Shown here: piece by piece, positions 35,093-45,449 of the stretch
Layout: each line of letters opens with the position of its first letter
How positions within the stretch are numbered: the first letter of the stretch is position 1
NCBI RefSeq assembly: GCF_018390635.1
Contig: NZ_JAHBGE010000057.1
Coordinates: 62,001 to 126,000 of the forward strand
Length of the DNA stretch: 64,000 nt
Direction of reading: 5' to 3'
Source of the DNA: Ancylobacter lacus
GTDB taxonomy: Bacteria > Pseudomonadota > Alphaproteobacteria > Rhizobiales > Xanthobacteraceae
Notes under the pieces: generated by a model
Databases searched by the model: none
Told to the model about the DNA's origin: nothing
What the model saw: only the letters and a program-made list of their open reading frames with translations
Translations under genes and position numbers: made by a program

Positions 35093-36835
35093 ATGTCCGC
35101 AGTAGCACAGATCATTGATAACAGCGTCGAAGCTGACACCCAGGACCTTACCGATGGCTTCCATCTGGTCATCGACGCCCTGAAACTGAACGGCATCGAC
35201 ACGATCTACGGTGTGCCGGGCATTCCGATCACCGACCTCGGCCGCATGGCGCAGGCCGAAGGCATCCGCGTCATCTCGTTCCGCCATGAGCAGAACGCCG
35301 GCAATGCCGCCGCGATCGCAGGCTTCCTCACCAAGAAGCCGGGCATCTGTCTCACCGTTTCCGCGCCGGGCTTCCTCAACGGCCTGACCGCGCTGGCCAA
35401 CGCCACCACCAACTGCTTCCCGATGATCCTCATCTCCGGCTCGTCCGAACGTGAGATCGTCGACCTGCAGCAGGGCGATTACGAGGAGATGGACCAGCTC
35501 GCCATCGCCAAGCCGCTCTGCAAGGCCGCCTTCCGCGTGCTGCACGCCGCCGATATCGGCATCGGCGTCGCCCGCGCCATCCGCGCCGCGGTGTCCGGGC
35601 GTCCGGGCGGCGTCTATCTCGACCTGCCCGCCAAGCTGTTCTCCCAGGTGATGGACGCCGACGCCGGCGCGAAGTCGCTGGTGAAGGTCATCGATCCGGC
35701 CCCGGCCCAGCTCCCCGCCCCCGCCGCGGTGAAACGTGCGCTGGACCTGCTGAAGGACGCCAAGCGCCCGCTTATCGTGCTCGGCAAGGGCGCGGCCTAC
35801 GCCCAGGCCGATGACGAGATCCGCGACCTCGTCGAGAAGAGCGGCATTCCCTTCCTGCCGATGAGCATGGCCAAGGGCCTGCTGCCCGACACCCACCCGC
35901 AGTCGGCCGGCGCGGCCCGCTCGCTGGTGCTGAAGGATGCCGACGTCGTCGTCCTGATCGGCGCGCGCCTCAACTGGCTGCTGTCGCACGGCAAGGGCAA
36001 GACCTGGGGCGAGCCCGGCTCCAAGAAGTTCATCCAGATCGACATCGAGCCCCGTGAGATGGACTCGAACGTCGAGATCGCCGCGCCGCTGGTCGGCGAC
36101 ATCGGCTCCTGCGTCTCCGCCCTGCTCGAGGGCGTCAGCGCCGGCGACTGGCCGGCCCCGCCGGCCGAGTGGGTCAGCACCGTCAATTCCCGCAAGGAAG
36201 CCAACATCGCCAAGATGGCGCCGCGGCTCCTGAAGAACTCCACCCCGATGGACTTCCACAGCGCCCTCGGCGCGCTGCGCACCATCATCAAGGAGCGCCC
36301 GGAAACCATTCTGGTGAACGAGGGCGCCAACACCCTCGACCTCGCCCGCGGCATCATCGACATGTACCAGCCGCGCAAGCGGCTCGACGTCGGCACCTGG
36401 GGCGTGATGGGCATCGGCATGGGCTTTGCCATCGCCGCGGCGGTCGAGACCGGCAAGCCGGTGCTGGCGGTCGAGGGCGACAGCGCCTTCGGCTTCTCCG
36501 GCATGGAAGTTGAGACCGTCTGCCGCTACAACCTGCCGGTCTGTGTCGTCGTGTTCAACAACAACGGCATCTATCGCGGCACCGACTCCGACCCGCACGG
36601 CCGTGATCCCGGCACGACGGTGTTCGTGAAGGACTCCCGCTACGACAAGATGATGGAGGCCTTCGGCGGCGTCGGCGTCAACGTCACGACCCCGCACGAG
36701 CTGAGCCGCGCGGTCAACGCCGCGCTCGACTCCGGCCGCCCGACCCTCATCAACGCGGTGATCGATCCGGAAGCGGGCAGCGAGAGCGGCAACATCGGCA
36801 GCCTCAACCCGCAGAGCGTGGTGAAGAAGAAGTAA
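35093..36835 (+). CDS. oxc: Oxalyl-CoA decarboxylase
   Basis: A 580-residue cytosolic ThDP enzyme converting oxalyl-CoA to formyl-CoA and CO2, the energy-yielding branch step. The catalytic Glu lies in [17 protein letters not shown] near residue 63. The ThDP/Mg motif begins [15 protein letters not shown] and ends NNNGIYRG at residues 462-500. [12 protein letters not shown] and the central nucleotide-like domain match Oxc rather than acetolactate synthase. RBS GGGAGGA precedes the ATG. The protein ends in a basic VVKKK tail. It is followed by frc-1 after a structured leader. Confidence 0.95.
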   Translation: MSAVAQIIDNSVEADTQDLTDGFHLVIDALKLNGIDTIYGVPGIPITDLGRMAQAEGIRVISFRHEQNAGNAAAIAGFLTKKPGICLTVSAPGFLNGLTALANATTNCFPMILISGSSEREIVDLQQGDYEEMDQLAIAKPLCKAAFRVLHAADIGIGVARAIRAAVSGRPGGVYLDLPAKLFSQVMDADAGAKSLVKVIDPAPAQLPAPAAVKRALDLLKDAKRPLIVLGKGAAYAQADDEIRDLVEKSGIPFLPMSMAKGLLPDTHPQSAGAARSLVLKDADVVVLIGARLNWLLSHGKGKTWGEPGSKKFIQIDIEPREMDSNVEIAAPLVGDIGSCVSALLEGVSAGDWPAPPAEWVSTVNSRKEANIAKMAPRLLKNSTPMDFHSALGALRTIIKERPETILVNEGANTLDLARGIIDMYQPRKRLDVGTWGVMGIGMGFAIAAAVETGKPVLAVEGDSAFGFSGMEVETVCRYNLPVCVVVFNNNGIYRGTDSDPHGRDPGTTVFVKDSRYDKMMEAFGGVGVNVTTPHELSRAVNAALDSGRPTLINAVIDPEAGSESGNIGSLNPQSVVKKK

Positions 36836-37023
36836 GCCATCGTCGATCGGAAGCCGTGACGCTTCCCACACGATGCCGGCCCATCAAGAGGCCAGCGGGT
36901 GTGGGGCGGGCGCCACGGCTCCGGGAACCTCTTCCCGTTCGGCGAGCGCGGCGCCGGCGGGGCCCACGGTTCCACGATGGTCACGGCCGGGGCTTCCGGG
37001 CCCCGGAAAAAGCGAACGGAACC

Positions 37024-37054
37024 GTGCGGGCGGGGAGCCACTCCCCGTCCGCAC
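37024..37054 (+). other. Strong hairpin in the frc-1 leader
   Basis: A 14-bp stem GTGCGGGCGGGGAG/CTCCCCGTCCGCAC (one G-T pair) with loop CCA lies 63 bases upstream of the frc-1 ATG, in the 282-bp oxc-frc-1 gap. No T-run follows, so mRNA processing or stabilisation is more likely than termination. Confidence 0.5.
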
Positions 37055-37117
37055 AACCTTATGAAAAACGATGATAAAACGGCGATCAACGCCGATTTCC
37101 ACTTCGAGAGGAAACCC

Positions 37118-38395
37118 ATGGCGAAGGCACTCGACGGCGTCCGCGTCCTAGATTTTACCCATGTTCAGTCCGGCCCCACCTGCACGCAGCTGCTTGCCTG
37201 GTTCGGCGCCGATGTCATCAAGGTGGAGCGTCCCGGCGAGGGTGACGTGACCCGCGCCCAGCTGCGCGACATCCCCAACGCCGACAGCCTCTATTTCACG
37301 ATGCTGAACTCGAACAAGCGTTCGATCACGCTCGACACCAAGAACGCGCAGGGCAAGAAGGTCCTTGAGGAGCTGGTGAAGAGCTGCGACGTGATGGTGG
37401 AGAACTTCGCCCCCGGCGCGCTCGACCGCATGGGCTTCACCTGGGAACGCATCCAGGAGCTCAACCCGCGCATCATCCTCGCCTCGGTGAAGGGGTTCGG
37501 CCCCGGCCCGTTCGAGGACTGCAAGGTCTATGAGAACGTCGCCCAGTGCACCGGCGGCTCGGCCTCGACCACCGGCTTCCGCGACGGGCTGCCGCTCGTC
37601 ACCGGCGCCCAGATCGGCGATTCCGGCACCGGCCTTCACCTCGCCCTCGGCATCGTCACCGCGCTGTACCAGCGCACGCTGACCGGTCGCGGCCAGAAGG
37701 TGCTGTGCGCGATGCAGGATTCGGTGCTGAACCTGTGCCGCGTGAAGCTGCGCGACCAGCAGCGGCTGGAGCGTGGCCCGCTGCGCGAATACAGCCAGTA
37801 TGGCGAGGGCGTGCCGTTCGGCGACAGCGTCCCGCGCGCCGGCAACGATTCCGGCGGCGGCCAGCCCGGCCGCATCCTGAAGTGCAAGGGCTGGGAGCAC
37901 GACCCCAACGCCTACATCTACTTCATCACCCAGGCGCCGGTCTGGGAGAAGATCTGCGACGTCATCGGCGAGCCGACCTGGAAGACCGATCCCGGCTATG
38001 CCACCCCGGCCGCGCGCCTTCCCCATCTCAACGAGATCTTCACCCGCATCGAGGCGTGGACCATGGCCCACACCAAGTTCGAGGCGATGGAGATCCTCAA
38101 CAAATACGACATCCCCTGCGGCCCGATCCTGTCGATGAAGGAAATCGCCGAGGACCGCTCGCTCTACGCCACGGGCACGCTGGTCGAGGTGGACCATCCG
38201 GTGCGGGGCACCTATCTCACCGTCGGCAACCCCATCAAGCTGTCGGACAACGACGTGCCGGTGGAGCGCTCGCCGCTGCTCGGCGAGCACACGGAAGAGG
38301 TGCTGGCGAGCGTGCTCGGGCTCGGCGATGCCGAGATCGAGGCGATCCGGGCGTCCGGCGCCATCGGCACGCCGGTTCGTCAGGCGGCCGAATAA
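37118..38395 (+). CDS. frc: Formyl-CoA:oxalate CoA-transferase-like (class III), paralog 1
   Basis: A 425-residue family III CoA-transferase. Asp168 ([10 protein letters not shown]) is the expected catalytic Asp. The N-terminal [16 protein letters not shown] and [14 protein letters not shown] match Frc. Two active-site regions deviate from O. formigenes Frc: the glycine loop reads NDSGGGQP instead of NAGGGGQP, and [13 protein letters not shown] replaces GFWDGPP-type sequence. The residue at the Trp48 position is Gln, as I recall for E. coli YfdW. The true start at 37118 follows GAGAGGA. It may use a CoA donor other than formyl-CoA, for example succinyl-CoA. This is inference. Confidence 0.85.
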   Translation: MAKALDGVRVLDFTHVQSGPTCTQLLAWFGADVIKVERPGEGDVTRAQLRDIPNADSLYFTMLNSNKRSITLDTKNAQGKKVLEELVKSCDVMVENFAPGALDRMGFTWERIQELNPRIILASVKGFGPGPFEDCKVYENVAQCTGGSASTTGFRDGLPLVTGAQIGDSGTGLHLALGIVTALYQRTLTGRGQKVLCAMQDSVLNLCRVKLRDQQRLERGPLREYSQYGEGVPFGDSVPRAGNDSGGGQPGRILKCKGWEHDPNAYIYFITQAPVWEKICDVIGEPTWKTDPGYATPAARLPHLNEIFTRIEAWTMAHTKFEAMEILNKYDIPCGPILSMKEIAEDRSLYATGTLVEVDHPVRGTYLTVGNPIKLSDNDVPVERSPLLGEHTEEVLASVLGLGDAEIEAIRASGAIGTPVRQAAE

Positions 38396-38529
38396 CCATG
38401 GGACCCGGCCCGCTCGCGGGCCGGCGTCGGGACGGCTCCGGTCTGAACAGGCCGGCGCCCGAGACATCGGGACGGGACGGCATCACGCCGCCCTGTCCCA
38501 GCACTGCCGCAAGGCAGCGCGACTGTCGG

Positions 38530-38603
38530 AGGACGTGACAGCCATGACGTCCTGTGGGTCCGGTCTGCCATGGGTGCCGTTTCGGGATGGAACGGCGGCA
38601 CCC
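38530..38603 (+). other. Two hairpins in the frc-1/PAS gap
   Basis: AGGACGT-N10-ACGTCCT (38530-38553), then GGGTGCCG...CGGCACCC (38572-38603) with inner CCGTTTC/GGAACGG pairing. They sit in the 293-bp gap before the PAS gene and may regulate read-through or mRNA stability. No T-run follows. Confidence 0.35.
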
Positions 38604-38688
38604 TGGCTGGCGTGGAGACGGCGCGGCGGATGCCACGGCGGCTTCACGTCATCACGTTCGGGCCTGCGGTCCTGGTAGGTGAAGTGCC

Positions 38689-39117
38689 ATGCGCGTGCCG
38701 GTCGACCTTAGCCAACTCGTCGCCTCGCTGGGGGATGCCGTGGTGGTGTCCGACCTGAAGGGCGACATCGTGCTCTGGAATCCCGCGGCCGAGCGCATCT
38801 TCGGCTTCACGGAAGCCGAGGCGCTGGGCCAGTCGCTGGACCTGATCATCCCCGAGCGGCAGCGGCCGCGCCACTGGCAGGGGTATGAGCAGACCATGCG
38901 GAGCGGGACGACACGCTACGGCGAAGCCGTCCTGCGGGTGCCCGCGCTGCACAAGGAGGGACACACGCTCTCCATCGCCTTCACCGTCGCCCTGCTTCAC
39001 GCGGAGGACGGGTCGGTCAACGCCATCGTCGCGCTCGTGCGGGACGAAACGGCGCGCTGGAACGAGGAGCGGGACCTGCGCCGGCGGCTGCGGGAACTCG
39101 AGACGAAAGCGGGGTGA
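38689..39117 (+). CDS. Single PAS-domain protein
   Basis: A 142-residue protein consisting of one PAS domain (SLGDAVVVSDLKGDIVLWNP, then AAERIFGFTEAEALGQSLDLIIPERQR split across the conserved PAS core). A short coiled C-terminus (NEERDLRRRLRELETK) follows. There is no kinase, cyclase, HTH or membrane segment, so it must act through a partner. It lies between the two frc genes in the same orientation. A role as a sensor tied to oxalate metabolism or redox state is suggested only by position. The RBS is weak. Confidence 0.75.
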   Translation: MRVPVDLSQLVASLGDAVVVSDLKGDIVLWNPAAERIFGFTEAEALGQSLDLIIPERQRPRHWQGYEQTMRSGTTRYGEAVLRVPALHKEGHTLSIAFTVALLHAEDGSVNAIVALVRDETARWNEERDLRRRLRELETKAG

Positions 39118-39234
39118 CCGGCTTTCACGTGCCTTCCACCCGGTGATACGGGTGGCTTATCGCTTCCGGGTCGCGCGGAACAAGACTAAAGGCCCGGATC
39201 CACGATTGAACGTTCAAAAGGGAAATCGACTAAG

Positions 39235-40485
39235 ATGACTAAGCCGCTTGAAGGTATAAAGATCATCGATTTCACGCATGTGCAGGCAGGCCCCGCCTGC
39301 ACGCAGCTTCTGGCGTGGTTCGGCGCCGACGTCATCAAGGTTGAGCGTCCCGGCGCGGGTGACGTCACCCGCTCGCAGCTCCGCCATGTGAAGGACGCGG
39401 ACGCGCTGTACTTCACCATGCTGAACTCCAACAAGCGTTCGCTGACGCTCGACACCAAGACCCCGCAGGGCAAGGAAGTCCTGACCAAGCTCATCAAAGA
39501 GTCGGACGTCATGGTGGAGAACTTCGGCCCCGGCGCGCTCGACCGCATGGGCTTCACCTGGCAGTACATCCAGGAGCTCAACCCGGGCATGATCCTCGCC
39601 TCGGTGAAGGGCTTCTCCGACGGCCACCACTATGAAGACCTGAAGGTGTACGAGAACGTCGCGCAGTGCGCCGGCGGCGCCGCCTCCACCACCGGCTTCT
39701 GGGATGGCCCGCCGACCGTTTCCGCCGCCGCGCTCGGCGACTCCAACACCGGCATGCACCTCGCCATCGGCATCCTGACCGCGCTGCACCAGAAGAACCG
39801 CACCGGCAAGGGCCAGAAGGTCGCCGTGTCGATGCAGGATTCGGTGCTGAACCTCTGCCGCGTGAAGCTGCGCGACCAGCAGCGCCTCGACGCCCTCGGC
39901 TATCTCGAGGAGTACCCGCAGTACCCGCACGGCGAGTTCTCGGACGTGGTTCCGCGCGGCGGCAACGCCGGCGGCGGCGGCCAGCCCGGCTGGGTGCTGA
40001 AGTGCAAGGGCTGGGAGACCGATCCCAACGCCTATATCTACTTCACCATCCAGGGCCACGCCTGGGCGCCGATCTGCAAGGCGCTGGGCAAGCCGGAGTG
40101 GATCGACGACCCGGCCTACAACACCGCCGAAGCCCGCCAGGACAAGATCTTCGACATCTTCGCCTTCATCGAGAGCTGGCTCGCCGACAAGACGAAGTTC
40201 GAGGCCGTCGACATCCTGCGCAAGTTCGACATCCCCTGCGCCCCGGTGCTGTCGATGAAGGAGATCGCCAACGACCCGTCGCTGCGCAAGAGCGGCACCG
40301 TGGTCGAGGTGGATCACCCCAAGCTCGGCAAGTACCTGACCGTCGGCAGCCCGATCAAGTTCTCGGACCTGACCGTCGAGGTGACCGCCTCCCCGCTGCT
40401 CGGCCAGCACACCAACGAAGTGCTCGCCGACCTCGGCTACTCCCAGGAAGAGATCGCCGCCCTGCACGACGCCAAGGCGGTCTGA
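39235..40485 (+). CDS. frc: Formyl-CoA:oxalate CoA-transferase, paralog 2 (canonical)
   Basis: A 416-residue family III CoA-transferase moving CoA from formyl-CoA to oxalate. Asp169 lies in [11 protein letters not shown], exactly the O. formigenes numbering, and the glycine loop [12 protein letters not shown] at 242-253 is canonical. [10 protein letters not shown] and [13 protein letters not shown] are also as in characterised Frc. Position 48 is Gln rather than Trp. Stop is followed by a strong terminator at 40503. With Oxc it closes the catalytic formyl-CoA/oxalyl-CoA cycle and releases formate for antiport. Confidence 0.93.
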   Translation: MTKPLEGIKIIDFTHVQAGPACTQLLAWFGADVIKVERPGAGDVTRSQLRHVKDADALYFTMLNSNKRSLTLDTKTPQGKEVLTKLIKESDVMVENFGPGALDRMGFTWQYIQELNPGMILASVKGFSDGHHYEDLKVYENVAQCAGGAASTTGFWDGPPTVSAAALGDSNTGMHLAIGILTALHQKNRTGKGQKVAVSMQDSVLNLCRVKLRDQQRLDALGYLEEYPQYPHGEFSDVVPRGGNAGGGGQPGWVLKCKGWETDPNAYIYFTIQGHAWAPICKALGKPEWIDDPAYNTAEARQDKIFDIFAFIESWLADKTKFEAVDILRKFDIPCAPVLSMKEIANDPSLRKSGTVVEVDHPKLGKYLTVGSPIKFSDLTVEVTASPLLGQHTNEVLADLGYSQEEIAALHDAKAV

Positions 40486-40502
40486 TCGACCTTCCCACCG
40501 AC

Positions 40503-40527
40503 CGGAGGGCGGCATCGCCGCCCTCCG
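40503..40527. terminator. Terminator between frc-2 and iclR
   Basis: A perfect 11-bp stem CGGAGGGCGGC/GCCGCCCTCCG with loop ATC between convergent genes. On the plus strand GTACTCTTG follows, a poor T-tract. Probably bidirectional. Confidence 0.6.
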
Positions 40528-40576
40528 TACTCTTGACGGACCGGCCAACCTGACGCCGGCGCCGCCGGCGCTCCGC

Positions 40577-41398
40577 TCACAGGCCGGAGTAGCGGGTGGT
40601 GAGCTTGCGGGCGACCTCGCGCACCTGCGCACCCAGCTCGGCGATCCGCTCCGGCGGCATCCGCACCACCGGCGCGGAGATCGACACCGCCCCGATCGGC
40701 TCCTTCCACTCGTCCAGAATCGCCGCCGCCACGCAGCGCATGCCCAGCGTGTGCTCCTCATCGTCGATGGAAAAGCCGCGTTCGCCGATCACGGCAAGGT
40801 CGGCCTGCAGCGCGCGGCGGCTGACATGGGTGTGGTCGGTGTAGCGGGCGAGCTGGTCGCCGCCGAGCCAGTCGCGCCGCGCTTCCGGCGACATGACGGA
40901 GAGGATGGCCTTGCCGCTGCCCGAAGCGTGGATCGGCAGCCGGGCGCCGATGCGGAAGAAGGCCCGCACCGCGGCGTGGCTTTCCACCTGCGCGACGCAG
41001 ATGAGCTCCGGCCCGTCGATCATGGCGAGGTTGACCGTCTCGTTCACCGCGAAGGACAGCTCGCGAATGGTGGCCCTGCCGATCTCCGGCAGCCGGCGGT
41101 TGCGCAGATAGGCCGAGCCGATGCGGAACAGCCCGAGCCCGACCAGCCAGTGGCCGGTCTCGGCATCATGGCCGACGAGCCCCCGCCGTTCCAGTGTCGT
41201 CAGCAGGCGATGGACGGTCGAGGTCGGCAGTTCCGCCCGCCGCGCCACTTCCGACAGCGTCACGCCATCCGCCGCGGCGAGCACCTCCAGCAGCGCGATG
41301 GCGCGGTCGAGCGACTGCACCTCGCCGCCCGTCTCGGCGCCGGCGGCCGCGTTCGAGGGGCGGCCCCGGCGGCGCGTCGTCGTCACGGCATCGCTCAT
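40577..41398 (-). CDS. IclR-family regulator (AllR/GclR-like)
   Basis: A 273-residue regulator with an IclR-type winged helix ([20 protein letters not shown] near residue 48) and a C-terminal effector domain ending [10 protein letters not shown]. The effector domain shares the general layout of glyoxylate-sensing AllR ([10 protein letters not shown] near residue 150). ATG at 41398 with GAGGAA upstream. The frame is open upstream, but the region is intergenic. It is divergent from gcl-hyi-glxR and most likely its regulator, with glyoxylate as a plausible effector. This is inference from family and location. Confidence 0.87.
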   Translation of the reverse strand: MSDAVTTTRRRGRPSNAAAGAETGGEVQSLDRAIALLEVLAAADGVTLSEVARRAELPTSTVHRLLTTLERRGLVGHDAETGHWLVGLGLFRIGSAYLRNRRLPEIGRATIRELSFAVNETVNLAMIDGPELICVAQVESHAAVRAFFRIGARLPIHASGSGKAILSVMSPEARRDWLGGDQLARYTDHTHVSRRALQADLAVIGERGFSIDDEEHTLGMRCVAAAILDEWKEPIGAVSISAPVVRMPPERIAELGAQVREVARKLTTRYSGL

Positions 41399-41843
41399 TC
41401 GTTCCTCGCGCAGCAGGTTGATGCGGGTTTGGCTTCGGTCACCGGCGGGACGGCCCGGGCGTTCCCCCCGGGGCCGGACACGTCGCCAACGATCCATTCG
41501 GCTCTCCCTTAGCATAAAGCCGCAAGCGCCGCTTTTTCGCAAATCAGAAATCAATTCCATATTGCGGAAATCAGAAGCTCATGGCATCTTCCGCCCGACT
41601 TCGGAAGGATCCGAGGGCTCCCCTGCCGCACGGCACGCGACCGACGGGCCGCACCCGGACGGGGGAACGGGACCGGCGCCGCGCGGCGCCTTCCGGGAAC
41701 CCTCCCGCCGGACCGCTCGCGGTCCCACCGAAGCCGGGATTTATGCCAGCGCGCCAGCCGGTCCGGTCGTCGACGCCTCCCGTGGCGAAACCGCCACAAC
41801 CGATGCCCGGGCCCGACAACAAGCGCGAGGAGGAGGACTGTCC
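41399..41843. other. 445-bp divergent region iclR/gcl with IclR-type box
   Basis: Holds a TTCC-N7-GGAA box (41555-41569) flanked by the direct repeat AAATCAGAA (41541-41549 and 41568-41576), a plausible IclR-family operator. The remaining 260 bases before gcl are GC-rich with an open frame fused to gcl, but no start signal. gcl has its own AGGAGGAGG. Confidence 0.5.
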
Positions 41844-43610
41844 ATGGCGAAAATGCGTGCCGTCGATGCTGCTATCCGGGTTCTCGAAAAGGAAGGCGTG
41901 ACGACCGCCTTCGGCGTGCCCGGCGCCGCGATCAATCCGCTCTATTCCGCGATGCGCGCCTACGGCAAGACGCGCCATATCCTGGCGCGCCACGTGGAAG
42001 CCGCCTCGCACATGGCCGAGGGCTATACCCGCGCCAAGGCCGGCAATATCGGCGTGTGCATCGGCACCTCCGGCCCCGCCGGCACCGACATGATCACCGG
42101 CCTGTATTCGGCCTCGGCGGATTCGATTCCGATCCTGTGCATCACCGGCCAGGCGCCGCGCGCCCGCCTCTACAAGGAAGATTTCCAGGCCGTCGACATC
42201 GAATCGATCGCCAAGCCGGTTGCCAAGTGGGCGGTCATGGTCCGCGAGCCGGCGCTGGTGCCGATGGTGTTCCAGCAAGCCTTCCACGTCATGCGCTCCG
42301 GCCGCCCCGGCCCGGTTCTCATCGATCTGCCGATCGACGTGCAGCTCGCCGAGATCGAGTTCGACGAGGACACCTACGAGCCGCTCGCGGTCTACAAGCC
42401 GAAGGCGACCCGCAAGCAGGCCGAAAAGGCCATCGCGATGCTGAACGAGGCGGAGCGTCCGCTCATCGTCTCGGGCGGCGGCGTCATCAATGCCGACTGC
42501 GCCGACCTTCTGGTCGAGTTCGCCGAGCTGACCGGCGTGCCGGTCATTCCGACCCTCATGGGCTGGGGCACGATCCCCGACGACCATGACCTGATGGCCG
42601 GCATGTGCGGCCTGCAGACCTCGCACCGCTATGGCAACGCCACCCTGCTGGCCTCCGATTTCGTGTTCGGCATCGGCAACCGCTGGGCCAACCGTCACAC
42701 CGGCTCGGTCGACGTCTACACCAAGGGCCGCAAGTTCATCCATGTCGACATCGAGCCGACCCAGATCGGCCGGGTGTTCGGCCCCGATCTCGGCATCGTC
42801 TCGGACGCCAAGGCCGCGCTCGAGCTGTTCCTCGAGGTTGCCCGCGAGTACAAGGCCGCCGGCAAGCTGAAGGACCCCTCGGCCTGGGCCGCCGAGTGTC
42901 TGGCGCGCAAGAAGACCATGCTGCGCAAGAGCCACTTCGACAACGTGCCCCTCAAGCCGCAGCGCGTCTATGAGGAGATGAACGAGGCGTTCGGCCGCAA
43001 GACCCGCTACGTCTCCACCATCGGCCTCAGCCAGATCGCCGGCGCGCAGTTCCTGAAGGTCTACGAGCCCCGCAACTGGATCAACTGCGGCCAGGCCGGC
43101 CCGCTCGGCTGGACGCTGCCGGCCGCGCTGGGCGTGCGCGCCGCCGATCCCGATGCCGAAATCGTGGCGCTGTCGGGCGACTACGACTTCCAGTTCCTCA
43201 TCGAGGAGCTGGCGGTGGGCGCCCAGCACAAGCTGCCCTACCTGCATGTGGTGGTGAACAACTCCTATCTCGGGCTGATCCGTCAGGCGCAGCGCGGCTT
43301 CAACATGGACTTCGAGGTCTCGCTCGCCTTCGACAACATCAACGCCGAGGAAAATGCCGGCTACGGCGTCGACCATGTCGCGGTTGCCGAGGGCCTCGGC
43401 TGCAAGGCGGTGCGGGTGTCCTCGCCGAACGAGTTCAAGGACGCCTTCAACCGCGCCAAGGAGCTCATGAAGGAGCACCAGGTGCCGGTGGTGATGGAGT
43501 TCATCCTCGAGCGCGTCACCAACATCGCGATGGGCGCCGAGATCGACGCCGTCAACGAATTCGAGGAGGTTCTCGACCTGCCCCTCGACAGCATCGCCGA
43601 GAAGGCCTGA
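41844..43610 (+). CDS. gcl: Glyoxylate carboligase
   Basis: A 588-residue ThDP/FAD enzyme condensing two glyoxylates to tartronate semialdehyde and CO2. Val51 in [13 protein letters not shown] replaces the Glu found in nearly all other ThDP enzymes, the diagnostic feature of Gcl. The C-terminal [14 protein letters not shown]...[10 protein letters not shown] is the ThDP motif. The start at 41844 is fixed by GCGAGGAGGAGG upstream. It feeds GlxR and Hyi encoded downstream and is the entry of oxalate-derived glyoxylate into glycerate. Confidence 0.96.
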   Translation: MAKMRAVDAAIRVLEKEGVTTAFGVPGAAINPLYSAMRAYGKTRHILARHVEAASHMAEGYTRAKAGNIGVCIGTSGPAGTDMITGLYSASADSIPILCITGQAPRARLYKEDFQAVDIESIAKPVAKWAVMVREPALVPMVFQQAFHVMRSGRPGPVLIDLPIDVQLAEIEFDEDTYEPLAVYKPKATRKQAEKAIAMLNEAERPLIVSGGGVINADCADLLVEFAELTGVPVIPTLMGWGTIPDDHDLMAGMCGLQTSHRYGNATLLASDFVFGIGNRWANRHTGSVDVYTKGRKFIHVDIEPTQIGRVFGPDLGIVSDAKAALELFLEVAREYKAAGKLKDPSAWAAECLARKKTMLRKSHFDNVPLKPQRVYEEMNEAFGRKTRYVSTIGLSQIAGAQFLKVYEPRNWINCGQAGPLGWTLPAALGVRAADPDAEIVALSGDYDFQFLIEELAVGAQHKLPYLHVVVNNSYLGLIRQAQRGFNMDFEVSLAFDNINAEENAGYGVDHVAVAEGLGCKAVRVSSPNEFKDAFNRAKELMKEHQVPVVMEFILERVTNIAMGAEIDAVNEFEEVLDLPLDSIAEKA

Positions 43611-43621
43611 TCCTGCCGCGC

Positions 43622-43647
43622 GACGCCGCCCAGCCGTGGGCGGCGTC
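43622..43647 (+). terminator. Hairpin between gcl and hyi
   Basis: A perfect 11-bp stem GACGCCGCCCA/TGGGCGGCGTC with loop GCCG, followed by TTCGTCC. It lies 11 bases past gcl and could partly uncouple hyi-glxR transcription or stabilise the gcl message. Confidence 0.5.
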
Positions 43648-43717
43648 TTCGTCCTGCGCCCGCGCCGCGTCCCGTGGCCCGGCGCCGTCGCCTGCCATGT
43701 CGTTTCAGGAGCGGTCC

Positions 43718-44497
43718 ATGCCCCGTTTTGCCGCCAATCTCACCATGCTCTTCAATGAGGTGCCCTTCCTCGATCGCTTCGAGAAGGCCGCCGCCGCCGG
43801 CTTCACCGGCGTGGAATATCTCTTCCCCTATGACTTTCCGGTCGAGGAGCTGGTCTCCCGGCTGAAGCAGTTCGGCCTCAGCCAGGTGCTGCACAACCTG
43901 CCGGCCGGAAACTGGGGCGCGGGCGAGCGCGGCATCGCCATCCTTCCCGATCGTGTCGAGGAATTCCGCGCCGGTGTGGACAAGGCGATCGCCTACGCCA
44001 CCGCCCTCGGCTGCCCCCAGGTCAACATCCTCGCCGGCATCGCCCCGGCCGGCGCCGACCGCGCGGTGCTGCACCAGACCTTTGTCGAGAATCTCAAGTT
44101 CGCCGCGCCCAAGATCAAGGATGCCGGGCTGAAGCTGCTGATCGAGCCGATCAACACCCGCGACATCCCCGGCTTCTTCCTCAACTACACGAAGCAGGCC
44201 AAGGCGATCATCGAAGAGGTCGGCTCCGACAACCTCTTCATCCAGTACGACATCTACCACATGCAGATCATGGAGGGCGATCTCGCCCGCACCATCGAGG
44301 CCAACCTGCCCCAGATCGCGCATGTCCAGCTCGCCGACAATCCCGGCCGCAACGAGCCCGGCACCGGCGAAATCAACTACGCCTTCCTGTTCCGGCACCT
44401 CGACGCCATCGGCTATAGCGGCTGGGTTGGCTGCGAGTACAAGCCGAAGGGGGAAACCGGCGCCGGCCTCGGCTGGCTCAAGACCCTTACCGCGTGA
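43718..44497 (+). CDS. hyi: Hydroxypyruvate isomerase
   Basis: A 259-residue TIM-barrel enzyme interconverting hydroxypyruvate and tartronate semialdehyde. ANLTMLFNEVPFLDRFEKAA at the N-terminus, HNLPAGNWGAGERG near 70, the metal-site Glu in LIEPINTRDIPGFFL near 142 and YDIYHMQIMEGDL near 185 are typical Hyi segments. Start at 43718 follows CAGGAG. It lies between gcl and glxR in the usual glyoxylate-utilisation order. Confidence 0.94.
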   Translation: MPRFAANLTMLFNEVPFLDRFEKAAAAGFTGVEYLFPYDFPVEELVSRLKQFGLSQVLHNLPAGNWGAGERGIAILPDRVEEFRAGVDKAIAYATALGCPQVNILAGIAPAGADRAVLHQTFVENLKFAAPKIKDAGLKLLIEPINTRDIPGFFLNYTKQAKAIIEEVGSDNLFIQYDIYHMQIMEGDLARTIEANLPQIAHVQLADNPGRNEPGTGEINYAFLFRHLDAIGYSGWVGCEYKPKGETGAGLGWLKTLTA

Positions 44498-44541
44498 CGG
44501 CACGCCACCAAGAAACCTGTTTGGGAACACGAGGAATCGAG

Positions 44542-45429
44542 ATGAAGGTCGGATTTGTTGGTCTCGGGATCATGGGCGCGCCGATGGCGGGACACCTGAT
44601 CGACGCGGGGCATGAGCTTTATCTGTTCGACATCAAGCCGGTGCCGGCGGAGCTGACGGGCAAGGGCGGCGTCGCCTGCGCGACCGGCACCGAGGTGGCC
44701 AAGAACGCCGACATCATCATCACCATGGTGCCGGACACCCCCCATGTCGCGGCCGCGCTGTTCGGTGAGAACGGCGTCGCGGCGGGTCTGACGCCGGGCA
44801 AGATCGTGGTCGACATGAGCTCGATCGCGCCGGTGGAGACGAAGGAATTCGCCAAGAAGATCAACGAGCTCGGCTGCGACTATCTCGACGCCCCGGTCTC
44901 CGGCGGCGAGGTGGGCGCGAAAGCCGCCTCGCTCACCATCATGGTGGGTGGCCCGGAAGCGGCCTTCGAGACGGTGAAGCCGCTGTTCGAGAAGATGGGC
45001 AAGAACATCACGCTCGTGGGCGGCAATGGCGACGGCCAGACCACCAAGGTGGCGAACCAGATCATCGTGGCGCTGAACATCCTCGCCGTCGGCGAGGCGC
45101 TGCTGTTCGCCTCGAAGGCGGGCGCGGACCCGGCCAAGGTGCGCCAGGCGCTGATGGGCGGCTTCGCCAACTCCCGCATCCTCGAGGTGCATGGCGAGCG
45201 CATGGTGAAGCGCACCTTCAACCCCGGCTTCCGCATCGAGCTGCACCAGAAGGACCTGAACCTGGCGCTGAGCGGGGCCCGGCAGATGCAGATGTCGCTG
45301 CCCTCCACGGCACTGGCGCAGCAGCTGTTCTCCTCGGTGGCCGCCCATGGCGGCGCCGCGCTCGACCACTCGGCGCTCGTCAAGGCGCTCGAGCTTCTTG
45401 CCAACCACACCGTCGCCCCCGACGCGTGA
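44542..45429 (+). CDS. glxR: Tartronate semialdehyde reductase
   Basis: A 295-residue NAD(P)H-dependent beta-hydroxyacid dehydrogenase making D-glycerate. The Rossmann motif GFVGLGIMGAPMAGHL starts at residue 4, the substrate loop DAPVSGGEVGA lies near 118, the catalytic Lys in GDGQTTKVANQ near 170, and the C-terminal helix domain follows. Start at 44542 follows CACGAGGAA. Last gene of the gcl-hyi-glxR unit. A palindromic hairpin (45428-45449) overlaps the stop. No glycerate kinase is in the window. Confidence 0.93.
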   Translation: MKVGFVGLGIMGAPMAGHLIDAGHELYLFDIKPVPAELTGKGGVACATGTEVAKNADIIITMVPDTPHVAAALFGENGVAAGLTPGKIVVDMSSIAPVETKEFAKKINELGCDYLDAPVSGGEVGAKAASLTIMVGGPEAAFETVKPLFEKMGKNITLVGGNGDGQTTKVANQIIVALNILAVGEALLFASKAGADPAKVRQALMGGFANSRILEVHGERMVKRTFNPGFRIELHQKDLNLALSGARQMQMSLPSTALAQQLFSSVAAHGGAALDHSALVKALELLANHTVAPDA

Positions 45430-45449
45430 GGCCGGCGGCCGCCGGCCTC
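45428..45449 (+). terminator. Hairpin at the end of glxR
   Basis: GAGGCCGGCG-GC-CGCCGGCCTC is a perfect palindrome beginning in the stop codon. No T-run follows, so it may be a terminator or a 3'-end stabiliser. Confidence 0.4.

Noticed and set aside
36989-37011. Hairpin CCGGGGC...GCCCCGG followed by AAAAA in the oxc-frc-1 gap as a terminator
   Set aside because: The A-run is on the wrong side for plus-strand termination, and there is no minus-strand gene to terminate.
41844-43610. Acetolactate synthase as the identity of the ThDP enzyme
   Set aside because: Val51 in place of the catalytic Glu and the hyi-glxR neighbours are diagnostic of glyoxylate carboligase.
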